From positions 1 to 5,341 of the forward strand of contig PGTJ01000197.1 of assembly GCA_002794515.1 (NCBI GenBank): a stretch of DNA of 5,341 nucleotides. Direction: 5' to 3'. Shown in pieces: positions 1 through 5,341 of the stretch (the stretch's first letter is position 1; the number at the start of each line of letters is the position of its first letter). The position numbers and the translations under genes were made by a program. The DNA comes from Phototrophicales bacterium. GTDB lineage: Bacteria; Chloroflexota; Anaerolineae; Aggregatilineales; Phototrophicaceae. The notes beneath the pieces were generated by a model. The model worked only from the letters and a program-made list of their open reading frames with translations. It was not told where the DNA came from and made no database searches.

Positions 1-1206
1 CGTTAGGCTGAGTTTGCCTTCGCTCCTACGAATGCCGACCACGAATGGCAAGCGTTCATACAACCGCCTGACCGCCATATCGCCATCGGCGGGGTTGCTT
101 TTTCGCGCCAAAATGCCCAGTGCGGCAATCAACCGTTTGCTGTTGGTTGTGCCACGAAATGCCCATAATAAACGCGGTGTCGGATGTTCTGTGAGCAGTG
201 GGGCGATGCTATCGGGGTCATCGGCGCGGACTTCATCCAACACCAATACAGACGGATTTTTAGATAACCCCTCATGTACCCGTTCGCCGAATGTTATGCC
301 GATATGGTCATCCGTCTTCCATCGAACGACCAATTGCAATCCCCCATTTGGCAGGCGTAACTCTCCTGCGCGCTCCACACTGACTAACACCTCTGAGGGG
401 ATATGCTCTAATAGCGCACCGAGCAAGGTTGTCTTGCCCGATTCGGTCTCCCCGACAATCATTACCCCATGAGGTGATTTTGCCAATGCGATTAGCACAT
501 CATATGCCTGTTTTTGTATGATGCCATTCGTCACCATATCCATCAGGCTAATCGGGTGAATGGGATGTAGGCGAATATCTGCCGAAAGTAGATAGGTGAT
601 CGGCGGGCTGGCGATATTCAAAGAGACCCGTCGCCCACCAACTTCAAAGCCTGTTTCGATGAGTGGTTGTTCGGCTGAAATATCGGCATCCGCTTCTCTG
701 AGCAGGCGTTTGACGATGCGATTCATATGTTCAGTATCTTCAAAAATGGGGTTAATCGCTGTTAATTCGCCGTGTCCATGCCGTACCGATACTTTATCTG
801 CCCCTTCAAAGGTGATGGTGGTGATAGTCTCATCCAAAAATAGTTTATCGAGCGGTCCGAATGTGAATAATTCGGCATAGACTTGGCGCACAATTTCTGC
901 TTTTTCGGCATCTGATACCATGATAGATTCGACACCAATGACATAATTGGCGGTGGCGAGGATGAGACTATATCGTTGAGCGGGTGTCTGTGCCGATTTG
1001 AGCGCCACACTATCTCGCCCGTGTTCATCTATAAAGGCGTTGATGATGCGCTCTTGTAATGCTTTTATCGAAAAACGGCGTGTTCCCATGCGCCCCGTCA
1101 GGAATTCGGGTTCACGTCCTTTATCAATATTGCTAGAGGCACGTTTGAGTTCATCATAAAAACTGGATGGATATTTCACGTCATCTTCGTTCTGTTCATC
1201 GCTCAT
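1..1206 (-). CDS. Divergent CpaF/VirB11-like secretion ATPase (C-terminus cut off by the window edge)
   Basis: This minus-strand frame is open from the ATG at 1206 to the left edge, giving 402 residues without a stop. Probable role: cytosolic ATPase of the type II/IV secretion superfamily (CpaF/TadA/VirB11 group), which as a hexamer powers pilus assembly or secretion. The N-terminal domain has the CpaF-like run FGPLDKL followed by DETITTITFEG (about 117-135), then a GFEVGGRRVSLNIASPP stretch (about 186-202). The ATPase core has Walker A GETESGKT (252-259), an Asp-box-like VERAGELRLP (277-286) and Walker B SVLVLDEVR (319-327). No membrane segment or signal peptide is visible. Oddities: Walker A is acidic where the family usually has GGTGSGKT, and the usual His box (TIHAN type) is replaced by WAFRGTTN (347-354). 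AGGAG at 1218-1214, seven bases before the ATG, decides the start. The missing C-terminus is probably a few dozen residues. The superfamily is fairly sure, the exact function is not. No pilus genes are visible nearby. Confidence 0.85.
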   Translation of the reverse strand, partial: MSDEQNEDDVKYPSSFYDELKRASSNIDKGREPEFLTGRMGTRRFSIKALQERIINAFIDEHGRDSVALKSAQTPAQRYSLILATANYVIGVESIMVSDAEKAEIVRQVYAELFTFGPLDKLFLDETITTITFEGADKVSVRHGHGELTAINPIFEDTEHMNRIVKRLLREADADISAEQPLIETGFEVGGRRVSLNIASPPITYLLSADIRLHPIHPISLMDMVTNGIIQKQAYDVLIALAKSPHGVMIVGETESGKTTLLGALLEHIPSEVLVSVERAGELRLPNGGLQLVVRWKTDDHIGITFGERVHEGLSKNPSVLVLDEVRADDPDSIAPLLTEHPTPRLLWAFRGTTNSKRLIAALGILARKSNPADGDMAVRRLYERLPFVVGIRRSEGKLSLT

Positions 1207-1213
1207 GGTTCTG

Positions 1214-1218
1214 CTCCT
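1214..1218 (-). promoter_or_regulatory. Ribosome binding site of the ATPase gene, overlapping the upstream stop codon
   Basis: Read on the minus strand, the sequence is TGAGGAGCAGAACCATG. The TGA ends the phosphoribosyltransferase gene, and its final A begins AGGAG at the junction. The ATG follows seven bases after AGGAG. A terminating ribosome would sit on this site, so the downstream gene is probably translationally coupled to the upstream one and made from the same mRNA. Confidence 0.75.
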
Positions 1219-2570
1219 CATTCAAAATCGGCTAATTGCACAGGTTCTAAAGCTGGGTTATCATTTGGCGCACGCCCGACTTTGGCGACATTCAACCAAT
1301 CATCACCCACACGGGCGCGGACGACATCCATCGTGAAATCGGTGTTGGTGGTTTTATCGTTGGTGAATAATGACGATCCCACCCCATAATAATCCACAGG
1401 GACATGATTGGTCTCGAAGTGTTCGATGCGTTCACGGTTAAATCCGCCAGAGACGACAATTTTTACCGCACGGCAATAATTCTTGGCGATTTCTATCATA
1501 TTGGGTGATAAGGTATGTTCCCATGCTGTCCATGCGTTGTCTAATGCCCGCCGTACTGTGTGTACTAATGCGGGGCTGACACCGCGTCCATCGCCCTCTG
1601 ATAATGACGCATCGAGCATATTGCCACTGGTATCGAGACGCACACCATGCAAGGTATATCGTTTTTGAGCCTCTTCATCACCATTTGCCAATGCCAAACG
1701 ATATTCGTCCCAAAACACCTCAAGTGTTCTGAGGGCATCTCGAACACAATCATTATTGAAATCCACCAATGCCACACGGAGTGTATCCAACGGCATGTGT
1801 TTGGCGAATTGGCGCATGGCTTCGGCTGTATCGCCAAAGAAACAGGCAATATACGCATGAGGGATCGTCCCGCGACCAGTGCCACCCCACCATAACCCTT
1901 GTGCATCGGTGCTAATGAGCGGGGTTAATTCGCCACCGCGCAGGGTATTATGGGTTTGGATAGCCAACCAATAGGCATAGCCATCTAGGGCTTGTGTCTG
2001 ATGCCAATCAAAGCGGGCGGGGAAGAATAACACCTGTTTGTTGTTACATACCTCTAACACATCATACACATTGGTGGCGATGCGTGTGGCGCGGGATAGC
2101 ACGCCTAACATCGGGGTTTCGAGCAGGGTGAAATCGCGCAATCTGCCTCGAATTTGCATGACGGGCAATACTTGTTCGGGATTGCCCGCATAGTAGGTGA
2201 ATGAGCCATCTTGTACGGCGTGGACTTCGAGTTTATCCCATGTGGGTACGAATTCATCACCGACAAAATATCCTGTGGCATGACGGAGCATGGCTAATGC
2301 CACATCCACCCCGCCGACTAGGGCATAAGGCGCACGCCGATTAAAAATTTGTGCCTCGACCGTAATTTCGCCCACACGTACATTTCTGGTGGCAGAGATA
2401 TCGATACCACGCACAGGGTCGCCATCAAAATAATAACCACGGTGTTCCAATTGACCCAAAATATGGGCGATATTGGTGAAATATTTGTCGCTATATAAGC
2501 CTTGTCGCAAGCCGTGAATATCTAATTGGATATGTTGATTGGTCAAACGCCGATTATTAAATAATGCCAT
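1218..2570 (-). CDS. pncB: Nicotinate phosphoribosyltransferase
   Basis: Predicted cytosolic enzyme of NAD salvage. It joins nicotinate to PRPP to make nicotinate mononucleotide, usually with ATP hydrolysis driven through a phosphohistidine. The 450 residues fit the family length. Recognisable blocks in order are GLYSDKYF (24-31, the N-terminal substrate-loop motif), LLETPMLGVLSRATRIATN (149-167), FPARFDWHQ (183-191), GTIPHAY (234-240; His238 is the candidate phosphorylated histidine), VDFNND (269-274), RLDTSGN (311-317), VSGGFN (363-368, a phosphate-binding loop of the TIM-like barrel) and VDYYGVGSSL (392-401). The ATG at 2570 is preceded by AAGGGTGA six bases upstream on the minus strand. 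It is the first gene of a two-gene operon with the ATPase and is transcribed away from adenosine kinase. A nicotinamide-using relative is possible, but the motif set reads as the nicotinate family. Confidence 0.88.
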   Translation of the reverse strand: MALFNNRRLTNQHIQLDIHGLRQGLYSDKYFTNIAHILGQLEHRGYYFDGDPVRGIDISATRNVRVGEITVEAQIFNRRAPYALVGGVDVALAMLRHATGYFVGDEFVPTWDKLEVHAVQDGSFTYYAGNPEQVLPVMQIRGRLRDFTLLETPMLGVLSRATRIATNVYDVLEVCNNKQVLFFPARFDWHQTQALDGYAYWLAIQTHNTLRGGELTPLISTDAQGLWWGGTGRGTIPHAYIACFFGDTAEAMRQFAKHMPLDTLRVALVDFNNDCVRDALRTLEVFWDEYRLALANGDEEAQKRYTLHGVRLDTSGNMLDASLSEGDGRGVSPALVHTVRRALDNAWTAWEHTLSPNMIEIAKNYCRAVKIVVSGGFNRERIEHFETNHVPVDYYGVGSSLFTNDKTTNTDFTMDVVRARVGDDWLNVAKVGRAPNDNPALEPVQLADFE

Positions 2571-2686
2571 ACAGATTCACCCTTACACTCGCGTGATTTT
2601 GTTTTAGAATACATGAGTTTGGTCATTGAAGGCAAAAACCCCCAGACCAACATATCATTCGATTATAACCCATAGAAGTGAGACCA
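2571..2686. promoter_or_regulatory. Divergent promoter region between nicotinate phosphoribosyltransferase and adenosine kinase
   Basis: These 116 bases separate two gene starts facing away from each other, so they must hold at least one promoter for each. On the minus strand a possible pair is TTGCCT and TATTCT separated by 18 bases, each matching four of six consensus bases, within about 2603-2632. A perfect TATAAT also occurs on the minus strand at 2667-2662, but no good -35 precedes it. On the plus strand TATAAC (2664-2669) lacks a -35 and would leave a very short leader. The hexamer GACCAA occurs at 2645-2650 and 2682-2687, and its inverse TTGGTC at 2619-2624, which could be regulator contacts. 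The individual elements are guesses; only the regional assignment is firm. Confidence 0.45.
2577..2584 (-). promoter_or_regulatory. Ribosome binding site of the nicotinate phosphoribosyltransferase gene
   Basis: On the minus strand AAGGGTGA lies six bases before the ATG at 2570. It differs from the ideal AAGGAGG but has the right position and supports this start. Confidence 0.55.
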
Positions 2687-3652
2687 ATGGAGATACTTGT
2701 TACTGGTTCAATTGCCTATGATTATTTAATGCGCTTTCCGGGCAAATTTAGTGATTACCTCATCGATGGTCAGATGCACCAAGTCAGCCTGAGCTTTTTG
2801 GTGGATGATATGACCAAACATTGGGGTGGCACAGCCGCCAACATCGCCTATACAATGGCACTTTTGGGGATGCGCCCGAAATTAATGGGGACGGTTGGGC
2901 GTGATTTTCCCGATTATCGGGCATGGCTCGAAAGTGTCGGTGTTGATTGTAGCACGGTGCGCCAAATTGATGATGTGTTCACCGCATCATTCTTTTGCAA
3001 TACCGATATGGTCAATAACCAAATTGCCTCTTTCTATACGGGTGCGATGGCGTATGCCCGTCATTATCGGATTGCCGATGTATTCAATGGCAAACCCGAC
3101 CTTGTCCTCATCACGCCCAATGACCCCGTTGCCATGACACAAATCGCCCAAGAATGTCGTGAAAATGACATTCGCTTTGTATATGACCCCAGCCAACAAG
3201 TCCCCCGTCTGAGTGGTGAGGAATTGGCACGCGATATGCAAGGTGCATATGTGATGGTGGTCAATGCTTATGAAGCCGAAGTAATTGGACAAAAGACGGG
3301 TAAATCGTTGGATGAATTGCGTCAAATGGTCGAGATTTTGGTGGTCACACACGGTCCGCGTGGGTCTGTGGCGTATCATGGTGATGAAGAAGTCCGTATC
3401 GATGCCTTTCCAACCGATGCCATGAAAGACCCAACGGGGGGGGGTGATGCCTTCCGTGCGGGTCTGATTTATGGGTTGATGAATGGCTATAGCACCAAGA
3501 TTGCTATGCAGATGGGGTCGCTCTCTGCCACTTATGCCATCGAACATGTCGGGACACAAAGCCATCGCTTTACACCTGCCGAATTTATCACCCGTTTCCG
3601 CACGCATTATGATGATAACGGCTTGTTAGATCGCTTATTGGTGCAGGCTTAA
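2687..3652 (+). CDS. adoK: Adenosine kinase, PfkB family, mycobacterial AdoK type
   Basis: Predicted cytosolic enzyme that phosphorylates adenosine to AMP with ATP. The 321 residues resemble the mycobacterial AdoK type from the start: MEILVTGSIAYD, then VSLSFLVDD (33-41), the glycine-rich first PfkB signature HWGGTAANIAYTMALLG (45-61), IASFYTGAM (113-121), DPSQQ (167-171) and the C-terminal signature DPTGGGDAFRAG (248-259) with catalytic Asp254. Residues recalled as adenosine contacts in the mycobacterial enzyme are present at equal positions: Ser8, Asp12, Ser36, Gly48, Asn52, Phe102 and Phe116. Start choice: a GTG at 2678 is in frame, but the ATG at 2687 gives the usual MEI/MTI-like start and has a weak purine-rich GAAGTGAG just upstream. 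Oddity: the catalytic loop reads GGGD, not the common GAGD, and is encoded by nine consecutive Gs (3436-3444). The S-adenosylhomocysteinase gene downstream releases its likely substrate. Another sugar or nucleoside kinase is possible but less likely. Confidence 0.9.
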   Translation: MEILVTGSIAYDYLMRFPGKFSDYLIDGQMHQVSLSFLVDDMTKHWGGTAANIAYTMALLGMRPKLMGTVGRDFPDYRAWLESVGVDCSTVRQIDDVFTASFFCNTDMVNNQIASFYTGAMAYARHYRIADVFNGKPDLVLITPNDPVAMTQIAQECRENDIRFVYDPSQQVPRLSGEELARDMQGAYVMVVNAYEAEVIGQKTGKSLDELRQMVEILVVTHGPRGSVAYHGDEEVRIDAFPTDAMKDPTGGGDAFRAGLIYGLMNGYSTKIAMQMGSLSATYAIEHVGTQSHRFTPAEFITRFRTHYDDNGLLDRLLVQA

Positions 3653-3661
3653 GCAACGATT

Positions 3662-3682
3662 AGCCAACGCTTTTTGGCTTTT
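3662..3682 (+). terminator. Small terminator-like hairpin after adenosine kinase
   Basis: AGCCAA (3662-3667) pairs perfectly with TTGGCT (3674-3679) around a six-base loop. The T run continues to 3682, then is broken by ATGCAGTAA before another five Ts. It starts ten bases after the stop codon. The stem is short and the U-tract modest, so it may be a weak or partial terminator that lets some transcription pass into the next gene. Confidence 0.5.
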
Positions 3683-3705
3683 ATGCAGTAATTTTTGTGA
3701 TGTTA

Positions 3706-3714
3706 TGTTACAAT
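3706..3714 (+). promoter_or_regulatory. Candidate extended -10 promoter for S-adenosylhomocysteinase
   Basis: TGTTACAAT fits the extended -10 pattern TG-N-TATAAT with one mismatch. No good -35 lies 16-18 bases upstream, which extended -10 promoters can tolerate. Transcription would start near 3721, leaving a leader of about 53 bases. A short inverted repeat, GCCC (3715-3718) with GGGC (3727-3730), straddles the predicted start and could be an operator. Seen by eye only. Confidence 0.35.
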
Positions 3715-3753
3715 GCCCCATTTGTAGGGCGTATTCGCTCGTATAAACAATTC

Positions 3754-3764
3754 AGGAGAAGAAG
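3754..3764 (+). promoter_or_regulatory. Purine-rich ribosome binding site of S-adenosylhomocysteinase, unusually spaced
   Basis: AGGAGAAGAAG ends nine bases before the ATG at 3774, but its strong AGGAG core (3754-3758) lies 15 bases away, longer than the usual five to nine. A run of six Ts (3765-3770) fills the gap. No closer in-frame ATG or GTG fits, and the protein start matches the family, so the start is kept. Confidence 0.5.
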
Positions 3765-3773
3765 TTTTTTCAC

Positions 3774-5036
3774 ATGACAGTTGAACACGATGTAAAAGAT
3801 TTGAACTTAGCCACTGGTGGTCGCTATCGGATTGAATGGGCAGAACGCGAAATGCCCGTTTTGCGTGCCATTCGTGAACGTTTTGAACGCGAAAAACCCC
3901 TCAAGGGTGTGCGTATTTCGGCATGTCTACACGTCACCACCGAGACCGCTAATCTCATGCGTACCCTACAAGCGGGTGGGGCAGATGTGGTTTTATGCGC
4001 CTCTAATCCGCTCTCCACACAAGATGATGTTGCCGCATCGCTGGTGGTACATGATGAAATTCCTGTGTATGCCATCAAAGGTGAAGACAACGCGACTTAT
4101 TATGACCATCTCAAAGCGGGGTTAGATCATAAACCGCAAATGACGATGGATGATGGCGCAGATTTAGTCGGTTTGCTCCATAAAGACCGCACAGAATTGC
4201 TCGAATATGTCATCGGTGGCACAGAAGAAACCACCACAGGTGTGATTCGCCTGCGTGCAATGGCGAAAGACGGCGCACTCAAGTTCCCCGTCATTGCTGT
4301 GAATGATAGCAATACCAAGCACTTATTTGATAATCGTTATGGCACTGGTCAAAGCACGATCGATGGCATCATCCGCGCCACCAACATCCTGTTAGCAGGT
4401 CGTAATGTGGTGGTGGCTGGATATGGCTGGTGCAGTCGTGGCATCGCCAGCCGTGCGCGTGGCATGGGGGCGAATGTCATTGTGACCGAAGTCGACCCAT
4501 TACCAGCCCTCGAAGCAGTGATGGACGGTTTCCGCGTGATGCCCATGAGCGAAGCCGCCAAAATTGGTGATGTGTTCGTCACTGCCACAGGTGATATTAA
4601 TGTGATTGATACCCACCACTTTGAAGTCATGAAAGATGGTGCGATTGTGTGCAATTCGGGACATTTCAATGTCGAAATCAACCTGAAGGGCTTGCGCCAA
4701 ATCAGCAAAGGCGACCCACGCTTGGTGCGTCCGTTTGTTGAGGAATATCAAGTGGGCAATAAGCTCATCTACGTTTTGGGCGAAGGGCGCTTAATCAACC
4801 TCGCATCGGCAGAAGGGCATCCCGCCAGCGTGATGGATATGAGTTTCGCCAATCAAGCACTTGGCGCAGAATATATGCTGTTGAATGCCAGCACCATGAC
4901 CCCCAATGTGTATACCATCCCTCAAGAGGTGGATAAAGAAATTGCCCGCCTCAAACTCGAAGCGATGGGCATCCAGATTGATGTCCTCACCGAAGAGCAA
5001 ATTCAGTACCTGAACCAATGGGAAGAAGGAACGTGA
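3774..5036 (+). CDS. ahcY: S-adenosylhomocysteinase (adenosylhomocysteinase), short form
   Basis: Predicted cytosolic NAD-bound enzyme. It reversibly splits S-adenosylhomocysteine into homocysteine and adenosine, removing the product inhibitor of SAM-dependent methyltransferases. The 420 residues show the substrate domain blocks CLHVTTETANL (51-61), SNPLSTQDDVAA (77-88), MDDGADL (125-131), EETTTGVIRL (151-160) and VNDSNTKHLFDNRYG (176-190; Lys182 and Asp186 match the catalytic pair). The Rossmann NAD loop is AGYGWCSRGIA (215-225), followed by CNSGHFNVEI (293-302) and EGHPASVMDMSFANQA (347-362). The protein ends in YLNQWEEGT, as in the short Thermotoga/archaeal forms. It lacks the Lys/Tyr tail (KPDHYRY type) that completes the NAD site of the neighbouring subunit in long forms. 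The third glycine position of the NAD loop is Ser221. The upstream adenosine kinase would remove the adenosine formed. Some methanogen relatives prefer S-inosylhomocysteine; the kinase neighbour argues for the adenosyl substrate. Confidence 0.95.
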   Translation: MTVEHDVKDLNLATGGRYRIEWAEREMPVLRAIRERFEREKPLKGVRISACLHVTTETANLMRTLQAGGADVVLCASNPLSTQDDVAASLVVHDEIPVYAIKGEDNATYYDHLKAGLDHKPQMTMDDGADLVGLLHKDRTELLEYVIGGTEETTTGVIRLRAMAKDGALKFPVIAVNDSNTKHLFDNRYGTGQSTIDGIIRATNILLAGRNVVVAGYGWCSRGIASRARGMGANVIVTEVDPLPALEAVMDGFRVMPMSEAAKIGDVFVTATGDINVIDTHHFEVMKDGAIVCNSGHFNVEINLKGLRQISKGDPRLVRPFVEEYQVGNKLIYVLGEGRLINLASAEGHPASVMDMSFANQALGAEYMLLNASTMTPNVYTIPQEVDKEIARLKLEAMGIQIDVLTEEQIQYLNQWEEGT

Positions 5037-5051
5037 TCCTTTCTTAAATGA

Positions 5052-5082
5052 ATATTGGGCATGAATTGGTCATGCCCAATAT
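5052..5082 (+). terminator. Long perfect hairpin after S-adenosylhomocysteinase; possible terminator or RNA-end element without U-tract
   Basis: ATATTGGGCATGA (5052-5064) is the exact inverse complement of TCATGCCCAATAT (5070-5082) around the five-base loop ATTGG. It begins 15 bases after the stop codon and ends 38 bases before the next ATG. Neither side has a run of Ts on the outgoing strand, so it is not a classical intrinsic terminator. It could be a factor-assisted terminator, a processing or stabilising 3' hairpin, or a protein-binding palindrome. Confidence 0.5.
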
Positions 5083-5091
5083 GACCTCGTT

Positions 5092-5097
5092 GATAAT
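5092..5097 (+). promoter_or_regulatory. Weak candidate -10 element for the DUF4397 gene
   Basis: GATAAT matches five of six bases of the -10 consensus and lies about 24 bases before the start codon. No convincing -35 is seen at normal spacing; that region is the right arm of the hairpin. A promoter here would leave a leader containing little more than the ribosome binding site. Confidence 0.2.
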
Positions 5098-5103
5098 TGA
5101 TAC

Positions 5104-5110
5104 AAGGAGA
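5104..5110 (+). promoter_or_regulatory. Ribosome binding site of the DUF4397 gene
   Basis: AAGGAGA lies ten bases before the ATG at 5121. It is a near-consensus site and decides this start, which also gives a textbook signal peptide. Confidence 0.7.
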
Positions 5111-5120
5111 AATCCCCCCT

Positions 5121-5341
5121 ATGAAAAAACTGATGCGCTTTTTAGTCCCCCTCGTTATCCTGATGTCATTCGTGTTTTCGGCAAGCATGGCACAAACCAA
5201 TGGTTACTTGCGCTTTGTCCATGCTATTCCGGGTGTGAGTGGCGTGGATATTTATCTGAATGGCAACCTCTCGGTGAGCGGATTGCGTTTTGGTAATGCC
5301 TCTGGTTATATCAATGTGCCTGCGGGCAATCATACCTTGTC
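5121..5341 (+). CDS. Secreted DUF4397-domain protein (N-terminal part; runs off the right edge)
   Basis: Only 73 codons are visible and the frame is open at the edge. The N-terminus is a clear Sec signal peptide: basic MKKLMR, a hydrophobic core LVPLVILMSFVF (8-19), and a cleavage-like SASMA before QT, so cleavage after Ala24 is likely. The mature part begins with GYLRFVHAIPGVSGVDIYLNG (28-48) followed by a PAGNHTL turn (67-73). This is the typical beta-rich start of DUF4397, an extracellular or cell-wall beta-sandwich domain often in one or two copies and of unknown biochemical role. No lipobox cysteine is seen, so it is probably released or held by a missing C-terminal part. It follows S-adenosylhomocysteinase on the same strand, but the long hairpin between them suggests separate expression. 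Confidence 0.85.
   Translation, partial: MKKLMRFLVPLVILMSFVFSASMAQTNGYLRFVHAIPGVSGVDIYLNGNLSVSGLRFGNASGYINVPAGNHTL

Noticed and set aside
14..472. Open plus-strand frame of about 152 codons
   Set aside because: It lies opposite the ATPase gene, whose frame has Walker A and Walker B motifs. The plus-strand translation has no family features and no ribosome binding site.
2678..2680. GTG as the start of adenosine kinase
   Set aside because: It would add three residues not typical of the family and has no upstream Shine-Dalgarno site. The ATG at 2687 has a weak but correctly placed purine-rich stretch.
2987..3607. Open minus-strand frame of about 206 codons opposite adenosine kinase
   Set aside because: It is long, but it is the antisense shadow of a gene with well-conserved PfkB motifs. 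Its translation is rich in His, Ile and Arg with no recognisable domain.
3742..3747. TATAAA as the -10 of S-adenosylhomocysteinase
   Set aside because: Transcription would start at or inside the ribosome binding site, and no -35 match lies at proper spacing.
3653..3773. SAM or SAH riboswitch before S-adenosylhomocysteinase
   Set aside because: The gap is only 121 bases, part of it used by the hairpin after adenosine kinase. I could not find a conserved riboswitch core, only short stems.
5090..5095. TTGATA as a -35 for the DUF4397 gene
   Set aside because: The -10 would fall on the C-run immediately before the start codon, so no usable promoter results.
5048..5296. Open plus-strand frame of about 82 codons starting inside the hairpin
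   Set aside because: It overlaps the DUF4397 gene in another frame, starts at the hairpin without a ribosome binding site, and lacks the signal peptide and domain pattern of the real frame.

Overview
The window carries five protein genes and no RNA gene, CRISPR array or recognisable mobile element. Base composition is moderate, coding density is high, and Shine-Dalgarno sites of the AGGAG type are visible. The gene families suggest a Chloroflexota (Anaerolineae-like) bacterium. These are an adenosine kinase closely resembling the mycobacterial AdoK type, a short thermophile/archaeal-type S-adenosylhomocysteinase, a secreted DUF4397 protein and a CpaF/VirB11-like ATPase. This placement is inferred from remembered family distributions, not from a search.

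Layout. Positions 1-2570 hold a two-gene operon on the minus strand. A nicotinate phosphoribosyltransferase (2570 to 1218) is followed after 11 bases by a divergent secretion-type ATPase (1206, running off the left edge). The ATPase Shine-Dalgarno site overlaps the stop codon of the first gene, so the two are probably translationally coupled. A 116-base divergent promoter region (2571-2686) carries three GACCAA/TTGGTC copies. On the plus strand lie adenosine kinase (2687-3652), a 121-base gap with a small terminator-like hairpin and a candidate extended -10 promoter, and S-adenosylhomocysteinase (3774-5036). A long perfect hairpin (5052-5082) follows. The last gene is the start of a secreted DUF4397 protein (5121, running off the right edge).

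How the genes fit. S-adenosylhomocysteinase splits the by-product of SAM-dependent methylation into homocysteine and adenosine. The neighbouring adenosine kinase turns adenosine into AMP and so pulls the reversible reaction forward. Together they form a methyl-cycle clean-up and adenosine-salvage pair. Across the divergent promoter, the phosphoribosyltransferase makes nicotinate mononucleotide for NAD salvage, and NAD is the bound cofactor of S-adenosylhomocysteinase. The link of the ATPase to this metabolism is unclear.

The points most worth a second look are the ATPase, with altered Walker A, Asp-box and His-box motifs beside a NAD-salvage gene; a nine-G run encoding the catalytic loop of adenosine kinase; and the 13-bp perfect hairpin without a U-tract. 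I see no clear evidence for a wholly new multi-gene system here.
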